Assembly (NCBI GenBank): GCA_039621445.1
Contig: CP154954.1
Span: forward strand, 66,622,714 to 66,686,713
Origin: Euglena gracilis
Lineage: Eukaryota; Euglenida; Euglenophyceae; Euglenales
Length of the DNA: 64,000 bases
Direction: 5' to 3'
The notes under the pieces are model-generated. The model was not told where the DNA came from, did not search any database, and saw only the letters and a list, made by a program, of their open reading frames with translations. Below, in pieces: positions 12,801 through 24,100 of this stretch (positions are counted from its first letter, which is position 1; the number at the start of each line of letters is the position of its first letter). Position numbers and translations under genes: made by a program.

Positions 12801-13921
12801 ATGCACAACCGCCACAAAGTTACCGATTTCCGGCATTTTGGGGGTGGCATTTTGCGCTTGTAACTGCTGCTGCAATTGCAGTAGCATGGTTGAACAAGAT
12901 TCCACTTTGGCAAAAAGATGGCTCATACCATCTTGCACATGCAGAAACTTGGAGTCATTCCGCGTTTCCGCTTCATGCAGCATTTCGCTGATTTGTTGGA
13001 AATTTTGTGGAAGTTGGATGCGCAAAATACTGTCAACACTTTCTCGAAAATGCTGAAGGTCTTTCCCCGCATTTTCAAAATTGTGTTGGCAATATTTGCC
13101 GATTTCCTGCAAATAATTCCAGCAACACTCCAGTTTGGTGTTGACAACCTTTTGATTGTCCTCATCAAACTGCAAAACTTTGTTGAGCATGGTTGCGCAT
13201 TCCGCAACGCATTGGTGGACATGCAAAATGTGCTTGCTAAGCGGGTGATCCGCTTGGAGTTTACCGATAATTCGGAAAACATCACCGGGGGTGAGGTTAT
13301 CCCTCAAATCTTCCTCATAGTCCTCCACAATAGAAACGGCACCAGAGATTTCCGGTACCACCAGACGCATATCTGGGTTCCATGGCAATGCAGGGAAGAC
13401 CGCAGCTTCCGCGGGTAATCCCGGCAATGCGCGAAATGGTGTGGGGGGTGGTAATTGAGGGGGGGGTTGGAAAAAACACGGTGTTTCCACCGAGTTGCAC
13501 TCCAGAAGGCCCACCGGTGCTTCCACCGGGGATCTTTTGGGTGTGAACAGAGCAAAGGGCAAATACCCCTCACTTTGTTCATGGGTAACATGAGTAACCA
13601 AGTGTGAGGATGCAAGGGGTTCATCCCCTCGCCGTATCAATGATGGGTGAATCGGGATGGAGGAAGGCATTTTGCCACCTACATCCCGTACATTCAATGA
13701 CAATGATGATGAAGAGGGTTCATTACCCCCATGCAACAATAAGGCGTTTCGCCTTTTGGCAATGACAAATGAGTCAAATTGCCTTCTTCTTGCTTGGGGG
13801 GTCGGGAATTGGAACTTGTTTCATTCAAACCGTTCCAATCCCCGCAATCTTCATCACAATTGCTCAATGAACTCATCAACAAGTCATAATCAAATTTGGG
13901 GTTGGGGCTTGTGCTCTGCAT
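9847..13921 (-). pseudogene. gag: gag of copy B, three frameshifts
   Basis: The ATG is at 13921. Compared with the intact gag of copy C it has a 1-nt deletion near 13733-13738, a 1-nt insertion in a T run near 11631, and a 2-nt deletion near 11094-11097. These together give the observed net length difference of -2. The coding content is otherwise that of copy C: a long coiled-coil N-terminal half, Gag core, two CCHC knuckles and an Arg/Ser linker. None of the three shifts is shared with copies A or C, so they arose after the copies separated or are sequencing errors. Confidence 0.88.
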
Positions 13922-14224
13922 CTTTTGAGATGGGTAAAAAGGCAAAAAAAACCCAAAAATTCACACAAATAAGCAGAGAAACAGGGACCAGAAAGGTTGT
14001 ATCGGCGATTACCGAACAGAGCCTTCTGAGACCTGTATCCTTGCTTAAAGGTTGGCTAGGGGCCAGGAACAGTACTTTCACCGTGTTTCACGGCTCAGTA
14101 CGATCCTCACCACCAGTCAACCACAGAGTTTCTCTGTGTGGAACGTCTGTGTATGATCGTTGCCTAAATCTGCTACCAAGTGTATTACCTGGTAGCCTTT
14201 CTTTCTGTAGGATCTTTGACCTAT
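13922..14224 (-). other. Leader between primer site and gag, copy B
   Basis: About 300 nt of untranslated leader. It contains several perfect micro-hairpins, for example CACAGAG-TTT-CTCTGTG at 14122-14138 and CCGTG-TTT-CACGG at 14081-14093. It also has a donor-like CCAG/GTAATA at 14192-14183 (minus strand) and a second copy of the primer-site sequence at 14169-14178. Confidence 0.6.
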
Positions 14225-14234
14225 TCTGCTACCA
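14225..14234 (-). other. Primer binding site, tRNA-iMet type, copy B
   Basis: The plus strand reads TCTGCTACCA, identical to the usual 3' end of eukaryotic initiator tRNA-Met. On the element strand this is the complementary TGGTAGCAGA, two nucleotides downstream of the LTR end CA. This is the standard position for priming minus-strand DNA synthesis. A second exact copy with the same flank (TCTGCTACCAAGTGTA) occurs 56 nt further in, at 14169-14178. Confidence 0.8.
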
Positions 14235-14236
14235 AG

Positions 14237-14661
14237 TGTACGTCCAAAGCTTTCCCTTTCCCCCTTTTTGGAACTTTCTGTAAAAGCCTTTCGCTTTCGC
14301 CTTGGTGCGCAGCCTACTTATGGTAGGGAAAAGTCTTTGGAGTAACGAAAAGTGGTTTTCCCCTTTTCTTCCCAATTCCCCAAGAAGCAAAGCACAAAGC
14401 AAAGATTCAGAAGTTTCTTCTGAGATCAAAGTCGATTGTTCCGAGGGTTTTTCCCTCTGACAAAACCAATGGTGAAACTTGGAGATTGTGAGAGTAAAGA
14501 ATACCACCTGTGGGGGAAGGAGAGAAAAGTGCTGACGTGTCCGGGGGCAGATCCCAGAAGGGTCTGCCACGATCTTACCAACTGTGGTTTCCACAGTGGT
14601 GTGACCGTCACAGAACCCACTCTGCAGATATCCTACAGAGCTGGGACGTGCCTGGTACACA
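14237..14661 (-). repeat. LTR shared by copies B (5') and C (3')
   Basis: A 425-bp LTR starting TGTGTACCAGG and ending TACA on the element strand. Its borders are set by the primer site on one side, and on the other by the polypurine tract and by the point where the sequences of 14661 and 31084 stop matching. It is nearly identical to the LTR at 30660-31084. If the inner primer-site copy were used instead, the LTR would start at 14181 and be 481 bp long. Confidence 0.8.
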
Positions 14662-14671
14662 TCCCCCTCCC
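14662..14671 (-). other. Polypurine tract of copy C
   Basis: GGGAGGGGGA on the element strand, directly before the LTR start TGTG. This is the classical primer position for plus-strand DNA synthesis in LTR retroelements. It supports the LTR boundary and shows that the sequence to its right is the internal 3' end of copy C. Confidence 0.8.
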
Positions 14672-15564
14672 AGGGCTACGCCCGATTTCCTTCATGGACC
14701 AGGGTTTCCCAGTCCAGTCAGGATATCTGACGCTGCCCTAGGTGGGGTTCACTTCTCCATTCGGTGTCTCTCCTTTCCGCACAGTGGCATCCACCCAAAG
14801 CCCAAAAACGCGCAAAAGGTTAGCCGCGTTTCGCGGTTACCTATTAGCCGTTTCGGCTTAGGTGGGGTGTGAAAAAGCCCACTGTGGGAAACGGGGCTTG
14901 GCAGGTTTCCTGACAAAGTGTCCCATCCACCCACTTTGGGTGTGCCAAAGGCACGCGGGGTTGGTCAAGCGATTCGCTGAAAACCCAAGGGAGAGGTGTG
15001 GAAGGGGGGGCAGGCTCTTATCCTGGCCATACCCGGATAATGCTCCTAGGCGGTCATATCCGCACTAGGAAACAAAAGCCTACTTACAAAACCGACTGCC
15101 GGCGACAGCTTTGCGGGGGTGGGGGGAAAGTAGAGAGGAGAGGGGGGCTGGCTTAGGCCAGAACAGAATTTTTGCTGTCTGGCAGCCTTAAGGGCCTTAG
15201 GGCCAAAAAGTGACAAGTTGGCCTATTATTACGGCGTGCGCGCTGTGTGCTGTGCGTCACTTAGCGGCTTGCCAGGTTTCCCGGCTGCCAAGGTCTTCAC
15301 AGCAGTAGCTCCTTCACGACGCAATAAGAGGCGATTACCTCTTACAGACGGTTTCCGTCCGGATGGCCATTGGCAGAGGGGGGGGCTCGTGGGGGGGGGG
15401 GGGCTCTAGGATGCTTCCATCCAGAGCGTAGAGTGACACAGACCCAGGTTCATCCCAGGGCTGTTCAGCGATTTCCGCTACCAATGTATATATGTATAGT
15501 ATATGGATGTCCAGGCTCCATGAAGGCACTTACCTTACATGAGCCTGGTAATGCCGTTTCGGCA
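14672..15564 (-). other. 3' untranslated region of the element, copy C
   Basis: About 0.9 kb between the ORF-X stop and the polypurine tract, with no convincing gene. It has a high density of perfect micro-hairpins with a TTT or similar loop on the plus strand: GTCAG-GATAT-CTGAC 14717-14731, TAAGAGG-CGATTA-CCTCTTA 15325-15344 and GACGG-TTT-CCGTC 15347-15359. G runs of up to 12 occur near 15390. Confidence 0.6.
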
Positions 15565-15568
15565 TTAC
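15548..15568. repeat. Perfect 9-bp hairpin over the ORF-X stop codon
   Basis: GTAATGCCG-TTT-CGGCATTAC. The arms are perfect over 9 bp with a TTT loop (AAA on the coding strand), and the TAA stop of ORF-X (15567-15565) lies inside one arm. It is one of the longest members of the micro-hairpin set that runs through the element. Confidence 0.85.
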
Positions 15569-18500
15569 ATCCGTTCCAGCCGCCAATAGTCATGGCGGGA
15601 GTCCAAGGGATCTTCCACAAGGACCATCTGGAATTGTGGTGGCTGTGGCCTATCGACGAGCCAGGTTTCTGGCGAGTCGTAGTCGAAATCAGGTGCGATC
15701 CAGTCCCGAACCCCTCCTTCGGGTACTGTCTGCTTGATGGCACTCGCTCTTTCCGCGAGAAACCACTGCAGCTTCTCCCAGAATTTCCTGGGCAAAGTCG
15801 CTGGCCAGATGAAGTAGTTTCTCCGAGGGTGATTGGCTGACACCTGCGGGGCATTCCCCGGGTGGAAGTCGATGGGAACGTGATAGGCGCATTCCGCCCG
15901 GACTGTATGGGGTCGCAATACGGCCCCTAGCCAGTCCTTCCTGGTCATCCCGTGTTTTTCGGGTGGCCATTGTGGTAGGCACCAGCGACCGTTTCGGTCC
16001 TGGGTTGTGAATAGGCGGAAAAGTATCTTTTCCCTGTCCGCTGTCTCCCAGAGGTAAGGTAATCTTACCCTGCTTCCTCAGCAGCGAGGCATATCGCCCC
16101 ACTGTCGATCTGCCACCCACGGGCCATTCCCGTGTGGCGGTAGTCGTCGAGCTTGAGGTTGGCATATTTGAAGAAGTCCTTGAACTTTTTGTTCAAGGTG
16201 GAGTATTCCTCCAGTGGCTTCTCGGCACTCGCCACAATTGTGCGAACTGCGCCTTCCGCAGTGTGCCAGAAGGTACCTCGCAGGCAGTTGACGCAGAGTA
16301 CTGGTACATTCGTACCATCTCGATCCGTGTGGCTAAAATTGTGCTTGTGGGTCCAACTGTCTACGCACTTGGCGCATACCAAGGCGGCACAGTTAGGTAT
16401 GTACATATCCTTGTGGAACGATTTCCGATCCACAGGGTTGCACACATGGACGAGGGGTAATCCCAAGTCAGGGGCACTGTTGTACATCCTGTGGCAAACA
16501 GTGCAGAGCCACACAAATCGGTTTTCCGATGTTCTGTCGACGAGGAATTCCTCGCCGAAGTATTGGGCCAAAACACGTGGTGATCTGGAATTGTAATAAT
16601 TCCAGGTGACATTCTGGTCAAAGGACCATTTTCGTCCTTGACAGAACAGTGGTTCAATCCACCGATTAAGACATTGGTCTGTTCGCAGCTTGTGTTCCAT
16701 CATCATGTACCTGTTTTTCAGGTCATGAGTCTCAGGATCATCCTGAGTCATCGCATTCCAATCGATGACAACTTCGCCTTCCGAAGGTGTCGTAGTCGTA
16801 GAGGCGCGGGATTTTCCCTGCCCCTTCGTAGGTGGTTTCCGCTGTGAGGTTTTCCCATACCCGGATGATGTGACCTGTGTGAATCCTCCTCCCGAGGCTA
16901 ATCCTCGAGAAGAAGATGCACCCTGGCCTCCAGCACCACCACAGCCTTTCGGTGGGGGCTGATCACCTGTCTTAGGTGAGGGTTTGCAAGGCGCGGCACC
17001 GGGCTTTGATTTGGTCGGGGCCTTCGGACTTCCGCTTTCCGGAGCATCCGAGGGTCGCCGTTCGGCGTCACGCTTGCTTGACCAGGTGCGTGGTGACGGC
17101 TGGGCCGGGGGTCTTTTCCCCGACACCGAGCGTCGTTGACCTTCAGCAGGGGTTTCCCGAGCTGAGGGTCGCCCTACGCGTTCTTTCGCTGCGCTCGTGG
17201 GTTTCCCAGGAGCAGCCTTGGGGAACGGTGTGGGTGTGGGCGTCGTCGCCGCACTCCGCGTTGGCTGAGTCTGTGGTGGGGGCATGGATGTCCGTGCAGC
17301 CTGTTTTTCAGGTGCCGGTGTCCGTGTGTCCGCACGCTTCGGTGCAGTGGCCGATGTGTGTGGAGCTACGGGCTCATCCCGTGCCTCTGATGCCGCTACC
17401 GGTGCTAATGCAGGTTCATCCTGCACTGGCACGGGTAGCGTTGTCACCACTGACATTGCCGTTGGTTCGCCCTCCGTCCGTGTCGTTTCCGACACCGGCA
17501 GTGGCGTGGCCATTGGGGGAGGTTCATCCTCCTCCATGGCTGCAGCTTCAGTTGTTTCGTCCGCTGGCTGGGCCGTTTCTGCCACAGCAGTGGAAGAACT
17601 GGCCGCAGTGCCACAACTGCGATCAGTGATCAGTGATCGCAAACCACCGAGTACACGTCCGCCCAGTGAGGGGCGCCGTTCAGGTCCTTCACCTGAAGTG
17701 GGCTCCTCCACTGGCTCCTCTGTCGTCGGGATTTCCCCGGGGACAGGAAGCTTGAGGCGTAATACCTCAGGCGTATGGGTTACCGTCTCCGGCGGGTTTT
17801 TCCGCGGAGAGGTCGGTCCACCTGGCGTACCCAGTGAGGATGGTGACAGTGGGATAGGCGTCATGTCACCTGGCGGTGATCCTGGGCGCTGGGCGGTTTC
17901 CGCCACAGTGTCCAGCATCACAACCGATGGGCTACGGGTTTCCCGTGCCGGAGGTTCCGCAGGCTGAGGTTCATCCTCGGCCATTGGGACCACTTCTTCC
18001 GTCTCCTCCGCTTCCGGAGGTGAATCCTCTGTGTGTAGCTGTGCTGCAGAACGCGGGTCTTCCCCGGTTCTGTAGCACCCCTGTGCATCTGACAGGCGGA
18101 AAAAGCTAATACTTTCGCTCCTGTCAGAGTTGGGATATGGGGGTGGCCATGACGGTCTTACCCAGCTTCCGGGTAAGGGCTCTGGCTCGTCCTCGTTGTT
18201 ACGGCAGAGGTCTTCCCACTGCATTCGCCGATCCCAGCTCATGCCACGTTCTCCTGTGTCTTCCAGGAAGGCTGGCAGCGGCAAGGCATAACGTGGCTGT
18301 TTTTCCACGTCTGCTGCGTAGAAGGACTGGAAATCTTTCCAGATCAGGATATTCCCGAACTGGTTTTCCATGTGCTTCGGAAGACCGATTTCGGCCTCGT
18401 ACCAGTCCGGCCGCAGGTTCATCCTGCGTCGGTCTTGGTCATTCGGTCTGGCTTCTTCCTCGGTGTATCCCCGAGGTAACCACTTCCTGTGAATATTCAC

Positions 18501-21004
18501 ATCAGTGGTCATGTACTCCAGGAAATAAATGTACACCTCCAGGACGTAGGTAATCCACGCCCTGTGCCAGTATTGTTGGAGTAGAAATATTTTCTGCCGG
18601 TGCTGTTTCAGCACCTTTCGTTCTTGCGTCCCGATCTGGGGCTTTCGGCACTGATGCAGGAGAAATCTCCTGGTCAGTGGGCTGCCGGCATTCTCGGCAG
18701 TCGGAGGCGGTTTTCCACGCTCACCGAAACCCCAGAAATCAACAATGTGTTGCTCTTTGCAAAATTGGCATTCCAGCTTGTATCGCTGAGGATAGGCGAG
18801 GTCCACGTCCAGTACCTTGAACAGCATGCCATACATGCTATCCAAGAATACTTGGAGGTTGTTCGTGAACATTACCGCAGCCTGCACCTGGAGTTTCTCC
18901 GGCAGGGGGTAATACTTCCACTGGATTCCCAGTGCGCTGACGGAATACATGTGGTTGAAGATTTCCTTCAACTGTGCGACGAACGTTTCATCGTCAGGAC
19001 ATGTTCCCAAACAGTTCACGTACGACTGACCGTTTCGGTCAGTAAAGATGCGGAAGTTCTGGCAGGGGTATCCCAACCAGAACCACAGCTCCCAGAAACC
19101 GGGCATCCGGTCCAGGACCACTTCATTCGAATGAGGGTATCCCTCAAATGCATGAAGTTCAGAACTGTAGAAAAATCGCTTGCAGTGATCGTACGTACGA
19201 TCCTGTACCACTTCGAGCACCGCTTCCGGTGGTCGGTGGATGACGTTACCTGCACGCGTGTACTGCTGAAGATTTTCTTCGATTTTCGGCCAGATCTCAT
19301 CCAGGTAGTCGAACACCTGGTTAACGTCGTAATCCTTCGTTTTCGAAGGCTCGGCGGCTTTTCCGCCTTTTCCTGTCGGGGGTCCGGCAGATTTTCCGCC
19401 CTTGCCTGGAGCTGGCCAGGCGGCTTTTCCGCCTTTGCCAGGTGGGGCTTTCCCACCTTTCTCCTGGCCTTTTCCTTTCCCCTTACCTTTGCCCTTTCCT
19501 TTACCCTTGCCCTTTGTGTTTGACAGCCATTCGAATGTCGCCCGGTATGGGTCAGAGTATTCCCAGTATTCTGGGTCTTCTGGCGTAAACACAGGGTAAG
19601 TCACGGATTCCGTGCTTGGCGTTCGAGCAAATTCCTGCTCAGCGTCACCACGATTCGAGTAAACCGGTGCGACTGGGGATGGTCGGGTTTCCCGACGTGC
19701 CCGTTCTGCCGTCACGTCGGGCGCTGGCGGAGCTTCCTCCTCAGCGTCGACGTGCATCGCCGCGGGCGGATTTTCCGACCTCGGCGAGCGGCGCTGTGGC
19801 TGCGGCGTCAGATTTTCCGGGCCGCGGTCACGCTTGCCGGCGGCAGAGCTTGTGGGTCGTGCTGGTGGCGCTTCCGCCACAGCCACGTCCCGCTGTCGCG
19901 CTAGTTGACTTGACCGTGATGGAGCTGGGACTCCTGTGAGAGCCGACACAGCAGCATCATACTGCTGGCGCTCTTCCCGTGTCATTTCCGCCCGGGCAGG
20001 GTATCCCTGGCCAGCGGAAACAGGGGGGCGACGTGCGATTTGTCGTTGGATCGTCACAGCATATTCATACTGTTGACGCTCCTCCTCAGTCTCGAACGGC
20101 CGACCAGTCCACGGGTTAACGGGTTCATCCCGTGCCGGGGGAACTGGTGCCGCACGAGGCGCTGCCGCGGCTTCCCGCGGACGAGCGCTTCGGGCAGAGT
20201 CAGACGTCGGGGGAGGATTTCCCTCCGCAGGACGTCGTGGGATAGGGTCAGGTATGGTTGGGTGGGGTTGAGGTGGATATACGTACTGATCCCGTGGCAT
20301 TGGCGCCTCCTGGGGATAATCCCCAGAGACGGTGTACTGAGACACAGGCTCCTGCGCAGGATAATCCCGCCGGGGCATGCGCTCAGGGGATCGAAAAATA
20401 CTTTCTTTCACACGTGGGTGTTCACTCCGGACAGGTGCTTCCACCGTCTCTTCCTCGGGTAATCCGGGGGAGTGAGCACGAAAATGTGCAGTGTAAGTGC
20501 CAACTGGTGGTACCTGCCGTGCTACCTGTGGCGGGACTTCCACGCCCAGGTCACGCATGGTAATGTCTGCCGCGAATCCCGACGCGTCCGGGTCGGTGTA
20601 ATACACCAGACCCGTCATCGTCGCCTGGGCGCACATACACCACAGGGCCGGAGGGGTATTCGCGATGTCAAAACTTTACGGCAGTGGTCATCCCACAATG
20701 CCTGTGTGAGTTGGTCTGGTGCCGGGTTTGCGCTCATACGCATAACCCGGTTCATCGTCTCCGCCGTGCGGTGGATCATCACACCCGCATACGGTGGGTG
20801 GCGACGAGAGCCTGATGGCTGAGATGGCCGCGCTTCCGCGGGCATCTGGGTCATCCTGCTACTGCTGCTGGCTTCAGGGTTTCCCTGAGCCGCAGTCCGT
20901 GCAGGTGGCTGCGTACCGTATCGGTATGAATATTGGTCAGGTTGAGGGTGAGTGGTGGGGTGGTAAGGCGGTCCTCCGCCTGAATCCCTTCCACCGGGCA
21001 GCAT
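15565..21004 (-). pseudogene. ORF-X: ~1,813-codon third ORF in the env position, two 1-nt breaks (copy C)
   Basis: I do not recognise the family. The first AUG after the pol stop region is at 21004. The open frame extends further upstream to a TGA at 21130-21128, but without an ATG. It is open to near 20671, then in a second frame to 16065 (over 1,500 codons), then in a third from about 16066 to the TAA at 15565. Each switch fits loss of one base (T run at 20671-20674, G run at 16064-16066); with both counted the length is exactly divisible by three. Visible parts are: a Pro/Arg/Glu-rich N-terminus; a (GK)n tract and GKGGKA repeats around residues 495-540; an aromatic-rich block with CQFC around 750; a long Pro/Thr/Glu-rich disordered middle; and a Cys/His-rich C-terminus around 1500-1580 (WLCTVC, CAKC, CVNC, HKHN) that looks zinc-binding. 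I see no signal peptide or membrane segment, so it is not an ordinary envelope protein. Confidence 0.75.
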
Positions 21005-21102
21005 GATACCGCCCGGGGTCGGTACGGTAAATTGTGTGGGTGGTTTGTTGTCAAGTGAAAGGGTATCTCCCTGGTTTGGGTATTGGCTGGCAAACAAAAA
21101 TT

Positions 21103-21143
21103 CTGCGGAAAGAAAGAATGATAAGAATCAATGATAGAAACAA
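21103..21143 (-). promoter_or_regulatory. Putative 3' splice acceptor ahead of ORF-X
   Basis: On the element strand the 78-nt pol to ORF-X spacer holds a long pyrimidine-rich stretch ending in TTCTTTCTTTCCGCAG, with cut point after 21103. This is a textbook acceptor. The next AUG downstream, at 21004, is the first in-frame ATG of ORF-X, and no other AUG lies between. A matching donor-like site CCAG/GTAATA lies in the leader (30614-30606). This suggests a spliced subgenomic mRNA, as retroviruses use for env. Inference; no transcript is seen. Confidence 0.5.
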
Positions 21144-21176
21144 CAAACGAAAACAACATTGATTTCCCATGTATCC

Positions 21177-24100
21177 TCAAAAGTTTGTCATGGAAACATC
21201 AATGTTATGCTTCTTGTTCCACAGCTTCCAATCTTGCTGGACATACCCAACAAAACTGGTTGCTGGCTCCCAAGTGTCCTCCTCGGGCCCATACCCTTTC
21301 CAGCGGACCTTCCAAAGGTGCATACCTTTGTCGATTTTGTGATCGATAATTTTATCGACTACAAAGTCGTCCGTCTCAGGTAATCTGGAACGGGGTGTGA
21401 AGTGCAAACACGGGATGGGTTTCCCATCCGGTGGCGACAGGTATGGTTTGAAGTCGTCCATATGAACGTCCTCAACACCATTCGGTAATGCAACCTTGTA
21501 ACGCCCGCTGGTACCTAGTCTTTCTAGGATTTCACAGGGGCCGAGCCAGAGGGGGTCCAGCTTGGAAGACTGCATGCGAGTACGGCTATTCCGTACCCAC
21601 ACGCGGTCGCCGGGACTATACACAGGTCCCTTGAAGTTCTGCAAAAACGATTTCCGTTTTGCTGCATGAATATCAGTGACGCGCTTCTGGACTGCAGAAC
21701 GTAGATTTTCTACTTCCGCAAACCAGGTCTCGCAACTGACACTCGTCCGGGCGGGTCTCTCCGAAGGGACATCCCCTATTGCCGGAGGGTCCCGTCCGAA
21801 AACTAGTTTATAAGGGGAGTGAGGAAAAACCAGTCCTGGTAGGGTATTGATATGAAACAAAGACCATGGTAGAACTGATATCCAGTTGCTGCGCGAGTCA
21901 GCCAGTGAAAGGCGAAGCATATTCACGACGGATTTCACGGCTGCCTCGGCTCTACCATTGCCTTTGGGTCGGTATATAATGGAAAAATGTTGCTCGATTC
22001 CGAGTAAACCGCACAAAGTGGTGAAAAACCTTGAAGAAATCAAATGGTCTTGATCACTCACGATTTCATTCAGTAAACACATTAAGCAAATGCATTGCTC
22101 CAAAAATGTAGTTGCCAAACTTTGGGCAGTCAACCCTGACTTCTGGCATGGAATGGCTGCAATGTACCCACTCAGCCTGCAGACGACAACAAAAACGTAA
22201 TCGTAAATTCTGTCGTACGTTCCTTTGCACGGTTCTAATTCCAGAAAATCCATGCAGAGGGATGTAAAAATGTCAGGGGGTACGGGGAAAAAGTCCATCG
22301 TACCAGGGGGGGTACCTCTGCGGGGTTTTACTGCTTGACAAATTTGACACCGTTGCGCTATTCGCAAACAGCGTGAGTAAAGCTCTTTCTCGCTCAGGGT
22401 TGTGCAATACCTGCGGCCCACCAACGAAAGAAGTTTGGGGGCCCCAGGGTGACCATGGTTGTGATAACACAAAATCACATCATCAACCAGGTCCTGGGGG
22501 ATACAATATTTGTAACCCGATTCATTGCGAAAAACCAACCGTAAAGGTGAAAGAGTGTAATTGTCCAGCACTTCGCCATTACGAAGTCTGGTGACAATGG
22601 TGTCATACACAGGGTCACGACTATAATCCCATTCGCGAAAGAACAGTGGGGAAGGGGACTCCGTGCGCGTAATACGCCGGGGTCCGGACGTGCTTCCACG
22701 TCGGCGCCTTCCGCGCACTGGTGCGATCAGGAATAGTTGTGAAACGGGAAAAGAATCCAAAAGATTATCCGCAGCGTCGTTTCGACGTGCGTAGTCGTCA
22801 GCTTCCTGACTTCCATGAAAAGTCGCGTCTCCCTCATCCGGGTTCCCAGGGTAATACCAACCGGCCCGACTGAGCGGATCCGCTACTTTTTGTGTGTGAC
22901 CAGGGGTATAGATAACCACAAGGTTGAATTGACTCAAGAACTCATGCCATCTGCATCGCCTTCCGACCGATGACATGGCCTTGTTCAAATCCTCGGTGTA
23001 CCAGTGTTGGAGACTCTCATGGTCGGTCTTGACGAGGATCTGGACAAGGCTGCTGGCTACCCAGCTTCGGAATTTCTGGAGTATAAGCACGATTGCGTAG
23101 GTTTCCTTCTCGCGTATACTCCATTTGACTTGACCTTTTCCATCGTCGCCCTGTAACTTTCTGCTGAAGAAAGCCACAGGTCGGAGCTCATTCGCCGCAT
23201 TATGCTGGCTAAGAACTCCGCCAACAGCGTAATCGCTGCTGTCGACTTCCAACACGTATGGTTTGTACGGGTCCGCGATTTCGAGGACAACATTCTCCAA
23301 AAGCAAAACCTTGATTTTCTCAAGGGCGTCGCGCATTTGGTCATCCCAAATGACTTTGGTGTTGTCAACAGCTCGGTTTTTGAGCTCTTTGGTGAGGGGC
23401 ACCGCGATTTTCGCGAAGTCCTTCATATAAATCGCGTAGTATTGGGCTAATCCCAAAAATCCTTTGAGGTGAGTAATCGTTTTGATTACCTCAGGGGTCC
23501 ATTTCTTAATGGCTTCGAGTTTACTCGGAGCGGCTTTCCGCTGTCCATTGCTGAGGATGTGCCCGCAAAATTTTATAAGTATCCGAAACAAATGCATTTT
23601 CGCGCCTTTCGCGAAAAGCACATGTTTTTGAAAAGCGGTTAATACCGCGCAAACATGGTGGAAGTGTGTAACGAGGATATCCTCGCTGGATTTTGCGGTT
23701 GGTGGTGGTGTTCCCACCAGCACATAATCAATGTACACAATGGCAAACGGTAAATCGCGTAGGACCCATTGTATCATGCGCTGAAACATGGCTGGGCCAT
23801 TCTTAACACCCATGGGGAGTACCGTCCATTGGTACACACCCTTGGATGTCACGAATGCCGTGTATGGTTGGGAGTCAGGGTGTAAGTGCATTTGGTGAAA
23901 ACCGTCCTCCAGATCGAAAATTGACCACAACCGGTTTTCCGATTGTTTGGTGATCAAATCCTCGATCAGGGGGAGCGGGAAGGGATCATCCCTTGTTTGG
24001 GAGTTCAGGTACCGGTAATCCAGCACCAGTCTCCATTTCTTCTGACCTGAGGGGTCTGGGGGTTTAGGAACAACGAATGCCTGGGATGTCCACTCGCTTT

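Larger units (their letters stand above)
4311..14661 (-). mobile_element. Ty3/gypsy chromovirus copy B (3' part lost in the assembly gap)
   Basis: This is the second copy of the same element, starting at the LTR 14661-14237. It contains gag (broken), pol (one frameshift) and the first 0.35 kb of the ORF-X region before the sequence stops at the N run. pol of B and C align with a constant offset of about 16,430 bp. The sequence differs from copy C by scattered substitutions and small indels, so the copies are recent but not identical. Confidence 0.88.

Noticed and set aside
15565-21004. ORF-X as an envelope gene
   Set aside because: The position fits, but I see no signal peptide, no membrane anchor and no fusion motif, and the protein is mostly disordered and zinc-finger-like.
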